Positions 18,249-27,155 of a DNA stretch of 64,000 nt are shown piece after piece. The stretch comes from JBAJNN01 sp036881905. Its GTDB lineage: Bacteria; Pseudomonadota; Alphaproteobacteria; Rhizobiales; Im1. The notes below the pieces were generated by a model, which had not been told where the DNA came from, searched no databases, and worked only from the letters and a program-made list of their open reading frames with translations. The stretch covers positions 18,893 to 82,892 of the forward strand of contig JBAJNN010000006.1 in NCBI GenBank assembly GCA_036881905.1. Reading direction: 5' to 3'. A program made the translations under genes and the position numbers. How positions within the stretch are numbered: position 1 is the stretch's first letter; the number at the start of each line of letters is the position of its first letter.

Positions 18249-18951
18249 TCGCAAAACGGTGCAAGCCTTGCCCCGCCGTGGCCTCATGTTTGTGATGTCC
18301 TCGCCATCTGGCGCGGGGAAATCGACGCTGGCCCATCTCCTGACGAGGGAGGAAAACGAATGCGCTCGCCCCTTCTCCCTCTCGGTTTCGGTAACGACAC
18401 GCAAGAAACGGCCGAGCGAGGTTGATGGCGTCCATTATCATTTCATCACGCCGGACCGGTTCGAAACCTTGCGTGGGCGTGGCGCGTTGCTCGAATGGGC
18501 CGAGGTTCACGGCAATCTCTACGCAACGCCGCGCGAACCGGTCGAGCGCGCACTGCGTTGCGGACAGGACGTGCTGTTCGACATTGACTGGCAGGGCACG
18601 CTTCAACTCTATGAGCAAAACCGCGAAGACGTCGTCTCCATCTTCGTTCTGCCGCCATCCATTGCCGAGTTGCGGGCGCGGTTGGAGCGGCGGGCGGAGG
18701 ATTCGGCGGCGATCATTGCGCAAAGGCTCAGCAATGCGCGGGTGGAGATGGAGCATTGGTCGCAATATGATTATGCGATCGTCAATAGGGATGTGCAGGA
18801 CGCGTTGAAGGCGATAAAATCCATTCTGAAAGCCGAGCGTTTAAAGCGCGCCCGCAGCTTGGGTCTCGCCGCTTTCGTCGGCGCGTTGCAAAAAGATATT
18901 GACAGTTTGAACCTGCCCGAAACAGCGAAAACACCGGCAAAAAAGTCATAA
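18241..18951 (+). CDS. gmk: Guanylate kinase
   Basis: Phosphorylates GMP/dGMP to the diphosphate. Seen in 236 residues: the P-loop MSSPSGAGKSTLAHLL (about 19-34), SVSVTTRKKRPSEVDGVHY with GMP-binding residues, and VLFDIDWQGTLQL. A basic C-terminal tail of about 30 residues goes beyond the usual length. Last gene of the fab-mltG group; it converges on rmuC with a 71-base gap. Confidence 0.96.
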   Translation: MNDRKTVQALPRRGLMFVMSSPSGAGKSTLAHLLTREENECARPFSLSVSVTTRKKRPSEVDGVHYHFITPDRFETLRGRGALLEWAEVHGNLYATPREPVERALRCGQDVLFDIDWQGTLQLYEQNREDVVSIFVLPPSIAELRARLERRAEDSAAIIAQRLSNARVEMEHWSQYDYAIVNRDVQDALKAIKSILKAERLKRARSLGLAAFVGALQKDIDSLNLPETAKTPAKKS

Positions 18952-19022
18952 GAGCGGGACGAATCGCTCAGTCGGGTTTTCACCCTTTCGGGCCGGCCCT
19001 TGCGTGCGGCCTGGAATCATTG

Positions 19023-20228
19023 TCATGATGACGTGATGTGCTCATGGCGGGGCGCCCCCTCTGCGACATGCGGCGGTTGTGGCGCACCCTTGTCGGGATC
19101 GGCAAGGTCGCGGTCGTTTTCAAATTCCACCAGCTCGATCCGCGCCCCGCGTTTGGCGATCTTTCCCGATGATATGACGATTTTCTCAATATCCTGAGAG
19201 GCTTGAGCGAAATGGCGTTGCAAATCGCCGATTCGGCCGTCAAGGCGGGCGACATCGCGGAGAATCAACCCGACCTCCGATTTGATGACGCCCGCCTGTT
19301 CACGCATTCTGGTGTCCCTGAACATGGCCATAACCATTTGCACCACAAGCATCAGGATATTGGGGGAGGCGAAGATGACGCCCGCACGGTAGGCTTTTTG
19401 TATCAAATCCTCAAAATTCTCATAAAGCTCGGCGTAAACCGCCTCGGACGGCACAAACAGAATGGCGGTATCGTGTGTTTCACCGGAAATTAAATATTTC
19501 CGGGCGACATCCTTGATATGAACGCCGACATCGCGCCGCAGGCGTTTGGCGCCGGCATGGCTTTCGGCATCACTATGCGCGGCCTTCAAGGCGTTGAAAG
19601 CCTCTAAGGGAAATTTGGCGTCGATGACCAGTTTGAGCGGGGTCTCGGGCAGATGGATCACGCAATCCGGCCGCGTGTTATTGGAAAGACCGTCCTGAAA
19701 ACTATAGGCGCTGGCCGGCAGGCCATCGCGAATAATCGCTTCCATGCGCGCCTGACCAAACGCGCCGCGCGCTTGCTTGTTGGCGAGAACGTTCTGCAAC
19801 CCGACCATCCGGGTGGTCAGCTCGGCAATATTGCTCTGTGCGGCGTCGATGACGGCCAGCCGTTCATTCAGCTTGCCCAGCGATTCGCCGGTCTTTGCCG
19901 CCGATTCGCTCAAATTTTGCCCAAGACGCGACGAAACCTGGTCGAGACGCCGGTCAAGGGTTTGGGTAATATGGCTGTCGCGCTGCGCTGCCATTTGGGC
20001 GAGAGAGCGCAATTGCCCCCTGATTTCAGCCAGTTCGTCATGAAGCGTATGATTTTGTCGGGCGCTCTCCCGCCGTTCGCGGGTCGCACGCCAAAGCGCG
20101 AGGGCGAGGGCAAAAACCACGACGATGAGGGCAACGAGCAGCACGCCTATCGCCACGGATACCGTGCCGTTTACAGTGATCGCGTGGGAGGGTGTTGCGA
20201 AATCCGGCTGGTTCAGCGTCACGGACAT
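19023..20228 (-). CDS. rmuC: DNA recombination protein RmuC
   Basis: RmuC-family protein (401 residues from the ATG at 20228), a membrane-anchored, nuclease-fold protein thought to limit rearrangement at inverted repeats. Seen: one N-terminal membrane helix (about 18-45), a coiled coil (about 50-150), then the RmuC domain with DCVIHLPETPLKLVIDAKFP, AILFVPSEAVYAELYENF and SPNILMLVVQMV. The frame is open to 20573, but the extra 115 residues look non-coding. An AAGG lies too close to the ATG to be an ideal ribosome-binding site, so the start is tentative. Confidence 0.93.
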   Translation of the reverse strand: MSVTLNQPDFATPSHAITVNGTVSVAIGVLLVALIVVVFALALALWRATRERRESARQNHTLHDELAEIRGQLRSLAQMAAQRDSHITQTLDRRLDQVSSRLGQNLSESAAKTGESLGKLNERLAVIDAAQSNIAELTTRMVGLQNVLANKQARGAFGQARMEAIIRDGLPASAYSFQDGLSNNTRPDCVIHLPETPLKLVIDAKFPLEAFNALKAAHSDAESHAGAKRLRRDVGVHIKDVARKYLISGETHDTAILFVPSEAVYAELYENFEDLIQKAYRAGVIFASPNILMLVVQMVMAMFRDTRMREQAGVIKSEVGLILRDVARLDGRIGDLQRHFAQASQDIEKIVISSGKIAKRGARIELVEFENDRDLADPDKGAPQPPHVAEGAPRHEHITSS

Positions 20229-20678
20229 CCTTTTTGTTTTGGTCGATCTGTCAGAGTAGAGTGTAGGCCCATAAGGATCCACATACCATAATCCGTTCCA
20301 TAAATAGCCCCCGCGAAGGCTCATGGAAAGGGTGTTACCAGTGGGACATCGCCGAAATGCTCTCCTGCCACAGGTCATATCTTGAACAAGAGAGGGCCAT
20401 TCGCTAACCTGTGAAAGCATCTGCCTTCCGCCACTACGATTTTCCATTCCTGTCGTGACAGGCGGATTTCTCTGGAAAAGTAATTCAAAGAGTCTCGACA
20501 GAAGCATAATTTTACACACAAACTGATTCCGATGCATGCTAAGCTTTCTAGACTTAAGGTGCGTGGTTTCCATAAGTTGCCCATTTTATCTTTCCGAATG
20601 GGCGGGTTGTCGGAACCGCCAAAATAGACCAAAGTCAGGAAAACTGCGGTGCAAACAAATCATAGGAAGATTAAACTC
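20229..20678. other. Intergenic region upstream of rmuC and the secreted-protein remnant
   Basis: About 450 bases, more AT-rich than the flanks. I see no supportable gene: the minus-strand frame that continues rmuC upstream has no protein-like pattern. A perfect short dyad CCTGTCGTGACAGG lies at 20449-20462. The region presumably holds divergent promoters. Confidence 0.5.
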
Positions 20679-21001
20679 ATGAAATTGATGAAACGCTTTT
20701 TACCGTCATCGGTTTGGGCGCTGTTTTTGCGGTCCCGGTTCTGGCCGGAGGCAACAGGGACGAGCGCCAATTTCCCAGCGAGGTTCGTGGTGACTCAGCC
20801 AAAAGCGACCGCCACGTGGCCTACCACGAACGCTCCGAAGAGTACCCCGCACCGGCCTTGAGGAAAAAGTCCGCGAAGAAAGAGAACCCAAAGAAAAAGA
20901 CCGCGGCCATCATCGCTCGATTTGACCGTGGTCGGGTCTGTCGGGGTATAAGGGGTTGGGGATGTTTGCCTGAAGGCGGAAACGAGACCTCGCCCTCTTA
21001 A
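20679..21001 (+). pseudogene. Small secreted protein gene with frameshifted signal peptide
   Basis: An ATG at 20679 with AGGAAG upstream starts MKLMKRF and then reads poorly. One frame over, from the T-run at about 20697-20701, the sequence continues as TVIGLGAVFAVPVLAGG, exactly the rest of a signal peptide. It is followed by a charged mature part of about 80 residues with a Lys-rich block (KKSAKKENPKKKT) ending at 21001. One or two bases gained or lost in the T-run explain it; a sequencing error is equally possible. No family recognised. Confidence 0.55.
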
Positions 21002-21100
21002 CGCGCTCACTCGTAGCAACGGCAATGGCGGCTTCGGCTCATATTTGAACTTCTGCCGCATTGACGTCATAGGTCCCCTTATTCGGATAACAATATCCAA

Positions 21101-22292
21101 GTGGCTCAAGCGACAAAGGCTCACAGCTTGAAAAACCTCTGTTTATCCACGCTATTGGCCAGCGCTTGCCTGGCTCTGATTATGCTGTCGCACGCCAAGG
21201 CCGCGACAAAACCAAAAGACGCGCTCGAAGCTCTATTTGACGACAAAAACCCTGTCGAAACTCTGCTGGCGCCGGATTTCTTAGCGTAAATTCCAGCAGC
21301 GCTATGGCCCGCTACGAAGCGTGAAGGCGCATGATGACGTCTACATCCTGCATTTTGATGCCGCAAAAGTGTACACACGGATCATGATCGACCCGAACGG
21401 CCTCATCCAGGGGCTTTCGTTTTTCAGGATTATCCCGGCCGGATCAATCCGGGATCAGTTGGCATCGATGAAGAACTTGCCTGGAAAGGTATCCTATCTG
21501 ATCTGGACCAATGGCAAAACGATCGCCTCCAAGGCCGCCTCGACGCCCATGGCAGTCGGCTCAACCTTCAAACTTGCCGCATTATTGGCGGTAGGGGAGG
21601 CTGTCGACAGAGGGTCCCTCGCATGGGATGAGGTTGTTGCCCTCGACCCGGCCTGGAGGTCTGTTCCGAGCGGGCAGCTCCAGGACTGGCCGGAGGGCAC
21701 GGCGGTGACGATCGCCACTTTGACCCATTTGATGATTTCGCTCAGTGACAACACTGCCGCCGATGCACTGATCCACCTTGTCGGCGGGGAAACCATCGAA
21801 CAAATTTCTCCACAGAACAGGCCATTCCTGACGAGGAGAGAGGCGTTCGTGCTCAAAAGCGAGAAGAATGACAAGCTGCGGCAGAGCTGGAATACAGCCA
21901 CGGAAGAAGGCCGGCGCCGCATCCTTGAAAAAATTGCGGCGTTCCCTCTCACCGATGCAAAAGAATTGAAAAAATTGCCGGACCAGAATACGCAAAATGT
22001 GGAATGGTTCATGACGGCCGAGGAAATCTGCGATTTGCTGGAGGCCAGCCACGACATGCCCAGCCTTTCCATCAACCAAGGCCCGATCGATCGCGCCCAA
22101 TGGCGGCAATATGCCTATAAGGGCGGCTCCGAGTTCGGCGTCTTGAACCTATCCAGCAGAGTGGTCGGAACGGACGGCACGAGCCATTGCATCGTCGCCA
22201 CGTGGAATGACGATATCCCACTGGACAACACCCAATTTCTTGCTCCATATCAAGGCATAGTTGACCTGCTTCACAGTGAAACCGCTGATTAG
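21101..22292 (+). pseudogene. Class A beta-lactamase-like serine hydrolase, broken near N-terminus
   Basis: The first piece (to 21289) has a signal peptide (LCLSTLLASACLALIMLSHA) and ends at TAA after APDFLA. The second piece resumes in another frame at about 21291 (FQQRYGPLRSV) and runs to 22292. It has all three catalytic motifs of a penicilloyl-serine hydrolase: STFK (SxxK), SDN, and YKGGSE in place of KTG. FLA-stop-IPA suggests a Gln codon turned into TAA, plus a nearby deletion or frameshift. If real, export is lost; if it is an assembly error, this is an intact periplasmic beta-lactamase-like enzyme. Confidence 0.7.
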
Positions 22293-22470
22293 CGTATGGT
22301 CCAAGCCTTGTGAAACGTCCGCCCCAAATGATCGGGGGATGGTGTTTAACGGCAAGACAGAATGTTATGATTCGCATAAAAGGAATTTTGTGATAGATAT
22401 GTCGGGAAAGTTGTGACTTTTGTTCGCCCCTGATCGTTTGCGGCCTTGTCCTGGACAAAGCATTCGCCCC

Positions 22471-23001
22471 ATGACGATGACACTGTTTGATATTATCCTA
22501 ATCGTGATCATGCTGATCTCCGGAAGCGTTGCCCTAATCCGGGGCTTCACCCGCGAGGTGTTGTCGATATTGGCTTGGGTTTGCGCCGCTGTTGCCGCCT
22601 ATCTCGGCTATCCCGCCTATAAGAGCGTGGCCCGAAACTATATCCAACCGGACTCCCTCGCCGATATCGTGCTGATCGGCGGGATATTTCTAGCCGTATT
22701 GGTGGCTCTGTCCTTGCTGATCACGCGGCTGTCCAATTGGATCGCTGCTTCGGGAATCGGTCCCTTGGACCGCGCTTTGGGCCTGGCATTCGGTTTGGCG
22801 CGTGGGTTTGTGCTGGTTTCCATCGCCTTTTTGGTCTTTATCTGGATCGTGCCGCACGACCGCTATCCCAATTGGATAAAACGGGCGCAATCACTGCCTG
22901 CCATGGAGTATACAAGCAAGGTCATTGTTGCTTTATTGCCCCCCGCAATGGCCGGAATTTTGCCCGAAACGGCGTCCGAAACCGGAGATATGGCGCGCTA
23001 G
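22471..23001 (+). CDS. cvpA: CvpA family membrane protein
   Basis: Inner-membrane protein (176 residues) with four predicted helices; CvpA is needed for colicin V production in Escherichia coli and its general role is uncertain. Seen: TLFDIILIVIMLISG, the typical ALIRGFTREVLSILAWVCAA and DRALGLAFGLARGFVLV. The ATG at 22471 was chosen; the frame is open to 22420. Its TAG stop is part of the CTAG end of a dispersed repeat, which separates it from its usual operon partner purF. Confidence 0.9.
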   Translation: MTMTLFDIILIVIMLISGSVALIRGFTREVLSILAWVCAAVAAYLGYPAYKSVARNYIQPDSLADIVLIGGIFLAVLVALSLLITRLSNWIAASGIGPLDRALGLAFGLARGFVLVSIAFLVFIWIVPHDRYPNWIKRAQSLPAMEYTSKVIVALLPPAMAGILPETASETGDMAR

Positions 23002-23113
23002 AGCATAACCTTAGCTTGCCAAGCGAGAGCCACGGATCGAGGAAGATTATGCGGCCACAGTTAAAGAGTTTAAGAGTGCCGGTTCGATTCAATCGCAGCG
23101 AACGGCGCGCTAG
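22998..23113 (-). repeat. Bipartite palindromic repeat, copy 3
   Basis: About 116 bases, ends CTAGAGC and GCGCTAG. Aligned as the reverse complement it matches 52951-53062 along almost its whole length; for example TAGAGCATAACC, AAGCGAGAGCC, AAGATTATGCGG and GCCGGTTCGATTCAATCG are shared or differ by one base. It starts at the cvpA stop codon and fills much of the cvpA-purF gap. Confidence 0.85.
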
Positions 23114-23256
23114 GTCAAACTGGATTTGCCGCGTTGGAAATAAGCAACATTATACATGACAGGGTTTGTGTCGCTCGCGTATCAAGAGGGCAGATGCACG
23201 AGATGGTATAAGGGGTTGCCATGACGCGATTGTCTGGTGTGATTTGAGGTGAATTG

Positions 23257-24711
23257 GTGACTTTTCCGTTCGATCCGGATGAAGACCGGCTTCACGAGGA
23301 GTGTGGGGTTTTCGGGGTTTTCGGCCACAAGGATGCGGGGTCCCTGACGACACTCGGGCTGCATGCCTTGCAGCACCGCGGACAGGAGGCGGCCGGTATA
23401 GTGGTTTTCGACGGCAAGCGCTTCCACTCGGAACGCCGTCTTGGGCTGGTCGGAGACCATTTTTCCTCGCAAGACGTTATCGAACGCCTCCAAGGACGAT
23501 CGGCGATCGGACATGTCCGCTATTCCACCTGCGGTGGCGCCATGCTGCGCAATGTGCAACCGCTCTATGCCGATCTCGATGCGGGCGGCTTCGCCGTGTG
23601 CCATAATGGCCATATCACCAATGCTCTCACCTTGCGTCGGAATTTGGTTAGCCAAGGAGCGATATATCAATCGACGTCGGATAGCGAGACTCTGCTCCAC
23701 CTTGTCGCGCGCTCACGCAAAGCTCGTTTTACCGAGCGCTTTATCGATGCGCTGCGCCAGGTCGAGGGCGCCTACTCTCTGGTGGCGATAACCAACAAAA
23801 AGCTCATCGGCGCACGCGACCCCTTAGGCATCCGACCACTCGTGCTCGGCGAGATCGATGGATCGCCGATCCTGGCTTCCGAAAGCTGCGCTCTCGACAT
23901 TATCGGCGCAAGATTCATCCGCGAGGTGAAAAACGGCGAGGTGGTCGTGATCGCCGAAAACGGCATTGAGAGCTTTCATCCCTCGCCCGAAGTCGCTCCG
24001 CGCCCCTGTATTTTCGAATATGTTTATTTTTCCCGGCCCGACAGCATCGTGAATGGTCGCAGTGTTTATCAGCTGCGCAAGGCCATGGGCCACGAACTCG
24101 GTCTTGAGGCGCCGTGCCAAGCCGATGTGGTCGTTCCGGTACCCGATTCCGGCGTGCCGGCCGCGCTCGGTTACGCTAAGCAGACCGGCATTGCCTTCGA
24201 GCTCGGCATCATTCGCAATCATTATGTGGGGCGAACTTTCATTGAGCCGACCCAGCACATTCGCGCGCTCGGCGTCAAACTCAAGCATAATGCCAACCGC
24301 CCGGTCATTGCCGGCAAGAAGGTGGTTCTGGTCGATGACTCGATCGTGCGCGGGACAACCTCGGTGAAGATCGTGCAAATGATGCATGAGGCCGGTGCGC
24401 GCGAGGTCCATATGCGCATTTCCTGTCCACCGATCCGTCACCCCGATTTCTACGGCATCGATACGCCTGAAAAACACATTCTTCTGGCGGCAAACCACTC
24501 CTTGGAGGAAATGCGCGATCATATTGGGGTCGAAACACTTGCGTTTTTGTCCGTGGATGGCATGTATCGGGCCATGGGCTATGAGAGACGCGATCCCGTG
24601 AACCCGCAATTTACCGACCATTGTTTTACCGGTGATTATCCCACCGCACTGACCGACGAGCAGGAAGAGGCCATGCCGCATCAGCTGTCCTTGTTGGATG
24701 AGACCTCATGA
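23257..24711 (+). CDS. purF: Amidophosphoribosyltransferase
   Basis: First committed step of purine synthesis: PRPP plus glutamine to phosphoribosylamine. Seen in 484 residues: a short propeptide before the catalytic Cys in HEECGVFGVFGH, the glutaminase-domain signature GHVRYSTCGG, and the PRPP-binding motif VVLVDDSIVRGTTS. The GTG at 23257 is preferred because GAGGTG lies 5 bases upstream; a TTG one codon earlier is too close. Its stop overlaps the following SDR start (ATGA). Confidence 0.97.
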   Translation: MTFPFDPDEDRLHEECGVFGVFGHKDAGSLTTLGLHALQHRGQEAAGIVVFDGKRFHSERRLGLVGDHFSSQDVIERLQGRSAIGHVRYSTCGGAMLRNVQPLYADLDAGGFAVCHNGHITNALTLRRNLVSQGAIYQSTSDSETLLHLVARSRKARFTERFIDALRQVEGAYSLVAITNKKLIGARDPLGIRPLVLGEIDGSPILASESCALDIIGARFIREVKNGEVVVIAENGIESFHPSPEVAPRPCIFEYVYFSRPDSIVNGRSVYQLRKAMGHELGLEAPCQADVVVPVPDSGVPAALGYAKQTGIAFELGIIRNHYVGRTFIEPTQHIRALGVKLKHNANRPVIAGKKVVLVDDSIVRGTTSVKIVQMMHEAGAREVHMRISCPPIRHPDFYGIDTPEKHILLAANHSLEEMRDHIGVETLAFLSVDGMYRAMGYERRDPVNPQFTDHCFTGDYPTALTDEQEEAMPHQLSLLDETS

Positions 24712-25517
24712 CGGGGAATGAGAGCCGGGCGGAACACAAAACGCAAAGCCGCCTGAGACCTTCGGGCAAACGTCTTGAAAACAAACTTGCGCTTGTCACC
24801 GGAGCATCACGCGGCATTGGTTTTGCCATCGCCAGGGCGTTTGCGCGCGAAGGCGCCCATGTGATTGCGCTGGCGCGCGGTCTTGATGGGCTCGAATCCC
24901 TTGACGATGACATTCAGGCCATGGGCGGCCGGGCGACCCTTGTGCCGATCGATCTTAAGGACCACGAAGCCCTCGACCGGTTGGGGGCTGAGATTTACGA
25001 ACGTTGGGGCAGGCTCGATATTTTCGCCGCCAATGCCGCTGTTCTGGGCCGGCTGACACCGCTTGGTCATATCAAGGCGGAGGAATGGGACGAAGTCATC
25101 GATGTTAACGTTACGGCCAATTGGCGGCTGATCCGCTCGCTCGATCCGCTGTTGCGGGCAGCCGACGCCGGACGGGCGATCTTTGTCACTTCGGGGATTA
25201 CACGCAGCTGCCGGGCCTATTGGGGGACCTATTCGGTATCCAAGGCCGCGCTTGAAGCCTTAGCGCGCAGCTATGCCGCCGAAGTCGCAACTACGGCCGT
25301 GCGCGCAAATATCGTCAATCCCGGAGCCACCCGCACCGCCATGCGCGCCAGCGCAATGCCCGGCGAAGACCCTGAGACATTGCCCACACCAGCGACCGTC
25401 GCCGCTGCCTTTATCGCTTTGGCCGAACCAGATGTGAACACGAATGGCGCGATTTACGACGTTATTGACGGGCGGCTTAAGCTGCGCTCCCCGCTCCTTG
25501 ATCCGTCCGGCCTTTGA
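24708..25517 (+). CDS. Short-chain dehydrogenase/reductase
   Basis: Classical SDR (269 residues) of unknown substrate. Seen: cofactor loop TGASRGIGFAIA (about 31-42), NAAV in place of the usual NNAG, catalytic Ser in VTSGITRS, and Tyr/Lys in YSVSKAALE. An SDR in this position after purF is a recurrent alphaproteobacterial arrangement. It overlaps purF by 4 bases and is probably translated from the same message. Confidence 0.9.
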   Translation: MTGNESRAEHKTQSRLRPSGKRLENKLALVTGASRGIGFAIARAFAREGAHVIALARGLDGLESLDDDIQAMGGRATLVPIDLKDHEALDRLGAEIYERWGRLDIFAANAAVLGRLTPLGHIKAEEWDEVIDVNVTANWRLIRSLDPLLRAADAGRAIFVTSGITRSCRAYWGTYSVSKAALEALARSYAAEVATTAVRANIVNPGATRTAMRASAMPGEDPETLPTPATVAAAFIALAEPDVNTNGAIYDVIDGRLKLRSPLLDPSGL

Positions 25518-25763
25518 CTTGATTTTCGCTCTTCGGGCGGCCCCTTTAAGGAATAACCTTTTCATGCTACGATAAGTTGTTTTTGTTTGTGCGCTAGATT
25601 GCCTTGTCAAATTGCGCCATGAGCGAATGGCGAAACCGATCCGTCTATCGGCCCGCGAAAGGAATGCGTGACGGCGTGGTCTTTGCGGTTACGTGGCATT
25701 CTGTCCTATCATGTTTCAGGCGTGATGCCGTTTGGATTCGATCCATAACGAGGTCTTGAAATT

Positions 25764-26312
25764 ATGGTTGCTCGAAACCAGAACGAACTTCCGGCAAAGT
25801 TCAAAAAGAATGAGTTCATCGTCTATCCGGTTCATGGTGTCGGCAATATCATAGATGTTGAAAGGTGTGAAATTGCCGGGGCCACCATAGAATTTTATGT
25901 AATCTATTTTGAAAAAAACAAACTGCGTCTGTCAGTACCCACAAGCCGATGGAAAATGGCAGGCATGCGCAAACTTGCCGACAAGGACACGATGGACCGG
26001 GCGCTTAAGAGCCTGAGCGGACGCGCCCGTATCCGGCGGACCATGTGGAGCAAGCGCGCTCAGGAATACGAAACGAAGATCAATTCCGGCAGCCTCGTCG
26101 CCTTGGCCGAAGTCGTACGCGACCTCTATCGCTCGGACGGTCAGCCCGAGCAATCCTACAGCGAGCGCCAAATCTACGAGAACGCCCTTGAGCGCATGGC
26201 CCGCGAGATCGCAGCCATCCGCAAGACCGATCAAACGACGGCCATCGATGAAATCAGACAGGCTCTCGACAAAGGCCCGGGACGTCAGGGGGCCGAGACC
26301 CACGCTCAGTAA
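25764..26312 (+). CDS. carD: CarD/CdnL family RNA polymerase-binding regulator
   Basis: CarD-type protein (182 residues) that binds the RNA polymerase beta subunit and stabilises open complexes, especially at rRNA promoters. Seen: the N-terminal interaction domain with FKKNEFIVYPVHGVGNI and YFEKNKLRLSVP, then the helical DNA-binding part with ERQIYENALERMAREIAAI. It stands alone after a 246-base gap that should hold its promoter, and converges on phoB. Confidence 0.95.
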   Translation: MVARNQNELPAKFKKNEFIVYPVHGVGNIIDVERCEIAGATIEFYVIYFEKNKLRLSVPTSRWKMAGMRKLADKDTMDRALKSLSGRARIRRTMWSKRAQEYETKINSGSLVALAEVVRDLYRSDGQPEQSYSERQIYENALERMAREIAAIRKTDQTTAIDEIRQALDKGPGRQGAETHAQ

Positions 26313-26386
26313 AAGACGGGGCGCGGCGACGTATCGTCACCCATAACAGACCGGAGCGAACCGTCATTCATATCCTGTGGCCACGA

Positions 26387-27085
26387 TCAGGTTGCAAACT
26401 GTTCGTCGAAAGCGTAGCCGGCGCCGCGAACGGTACGGATGGGGTCGCGTTTCCGGCCACGATTGAGCACCTTGCGCAGCCGGCCTATATGCACATCCAC
26501 CGTTCGTTCATCAACATAAATATCACGGCCCCAGACTGCATTGAGAAGCTGCTCGCGGCTGTAGACCCGACCCGGTTTTTTCATCAGATACTCAAGCAGT
26601 TTGAATTCGGTGGGTGAGAGGTCAAGGTGACGCCCGCAACGGGTGACACGCATGGTGGTCCGGTCGAGTGTAATATCGCCGAGAGACAGAGATTGCGCCA
26701 CAAGAGCAGGGTTGGTCCGCCGTAAAAGGGAATGAACCCGCGCCGTCAACTCCGGCAGGGAGAAGGGTTTGACCACATAATCATCGGCGCCGGTGGACAG
26801 CCCGCGGATCCGTTCATGTTCCTCTCCACGCGCGGTCAGCATGATAATTGGTATATTGCGGGTGAACGCGTCGGCGCGCAGCATGCGACAAATCTCTATC
26901 CCCGGCAGGCCCGGCAACATCCAGTCGAGAATAATCAGGTCGGGACATGCCTCCTTTATCATCACCCGCATAGGCTCGTGCGATGCGGCGGTGCAAACGG
27001 AAAATCCCACTGCCTTTAAATTATAGTCCAGGAGAATCCGCAAGGATTCATCGTCTTCAATGACAAGAACAGACGCTGCCGTCAT
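26387..27085 (-). CDS. phoB: Phosphate regulon response regulator PhoB
   Basis: OmpR-type response regulator (232 residues) that binds Pho boxes when phosphorylated by PhoR. Seen: acidic pocket VLVIEDDESLR, phospho-acceptor Asp in LIILDWMLPG, KPF motif, and a winged-helix domain with GRVYSREQLLNAVWG and DERTVDVHIGRLRKVL. The ATG at 27085 is the family start (MTAASVLVIEDD); the upstream extension to 27304 overlaps phoU and was rejected. Last gene of the Pho cluster. Confidence 0.96.
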   Translation of the reverse strand: MTAASVLVIEDDESLRILLDYNLKAVGFSVCTAASHEPMRVMIKEACPDLIILDWMLPGLPGIEICRMLRADAFTRNIPIIMLTARGEEHERIRGLSTGADDYVVKPFSLPELTARVHSLLRRTNPALVAQSLSLGDITLDRTTMRVTRCGRHLDLSPTEFKLLEYLMKKPGRVYSREQLLNAVWGRDIYVDERTVDVHIGRLRKVLNRGRKRDPIRTVRGAGYAFDEQFAT

Positions 27086-27155
27086 GGTCAAAATGCCCTG
27101 TCCATTTCGTGATGTCCGGGAATCACTGCTTGCCATGGTTGAAAATTTTCTAAAG

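Noticed and set aside
18952..19022. Sixth copy of the bipartite repeat (GAGCG ... CGCTC)
   Set aside because: Only a short dyad; the linker and right half of the family are absent.
20229..20573. N-terminal extension of rmuC by 115 residues
   Set aside because: The extra sequence is compositionally unlike RmuC, has no homology-like pattern, and the membrane anchor follows the ATG at 20228.
26313..26386. Intrinsic terminator between carD and phoB
   Set aside because: The best hairpin (GGCGACG/CGTCACC) has a mismatch, a three-base loop and no T-run.
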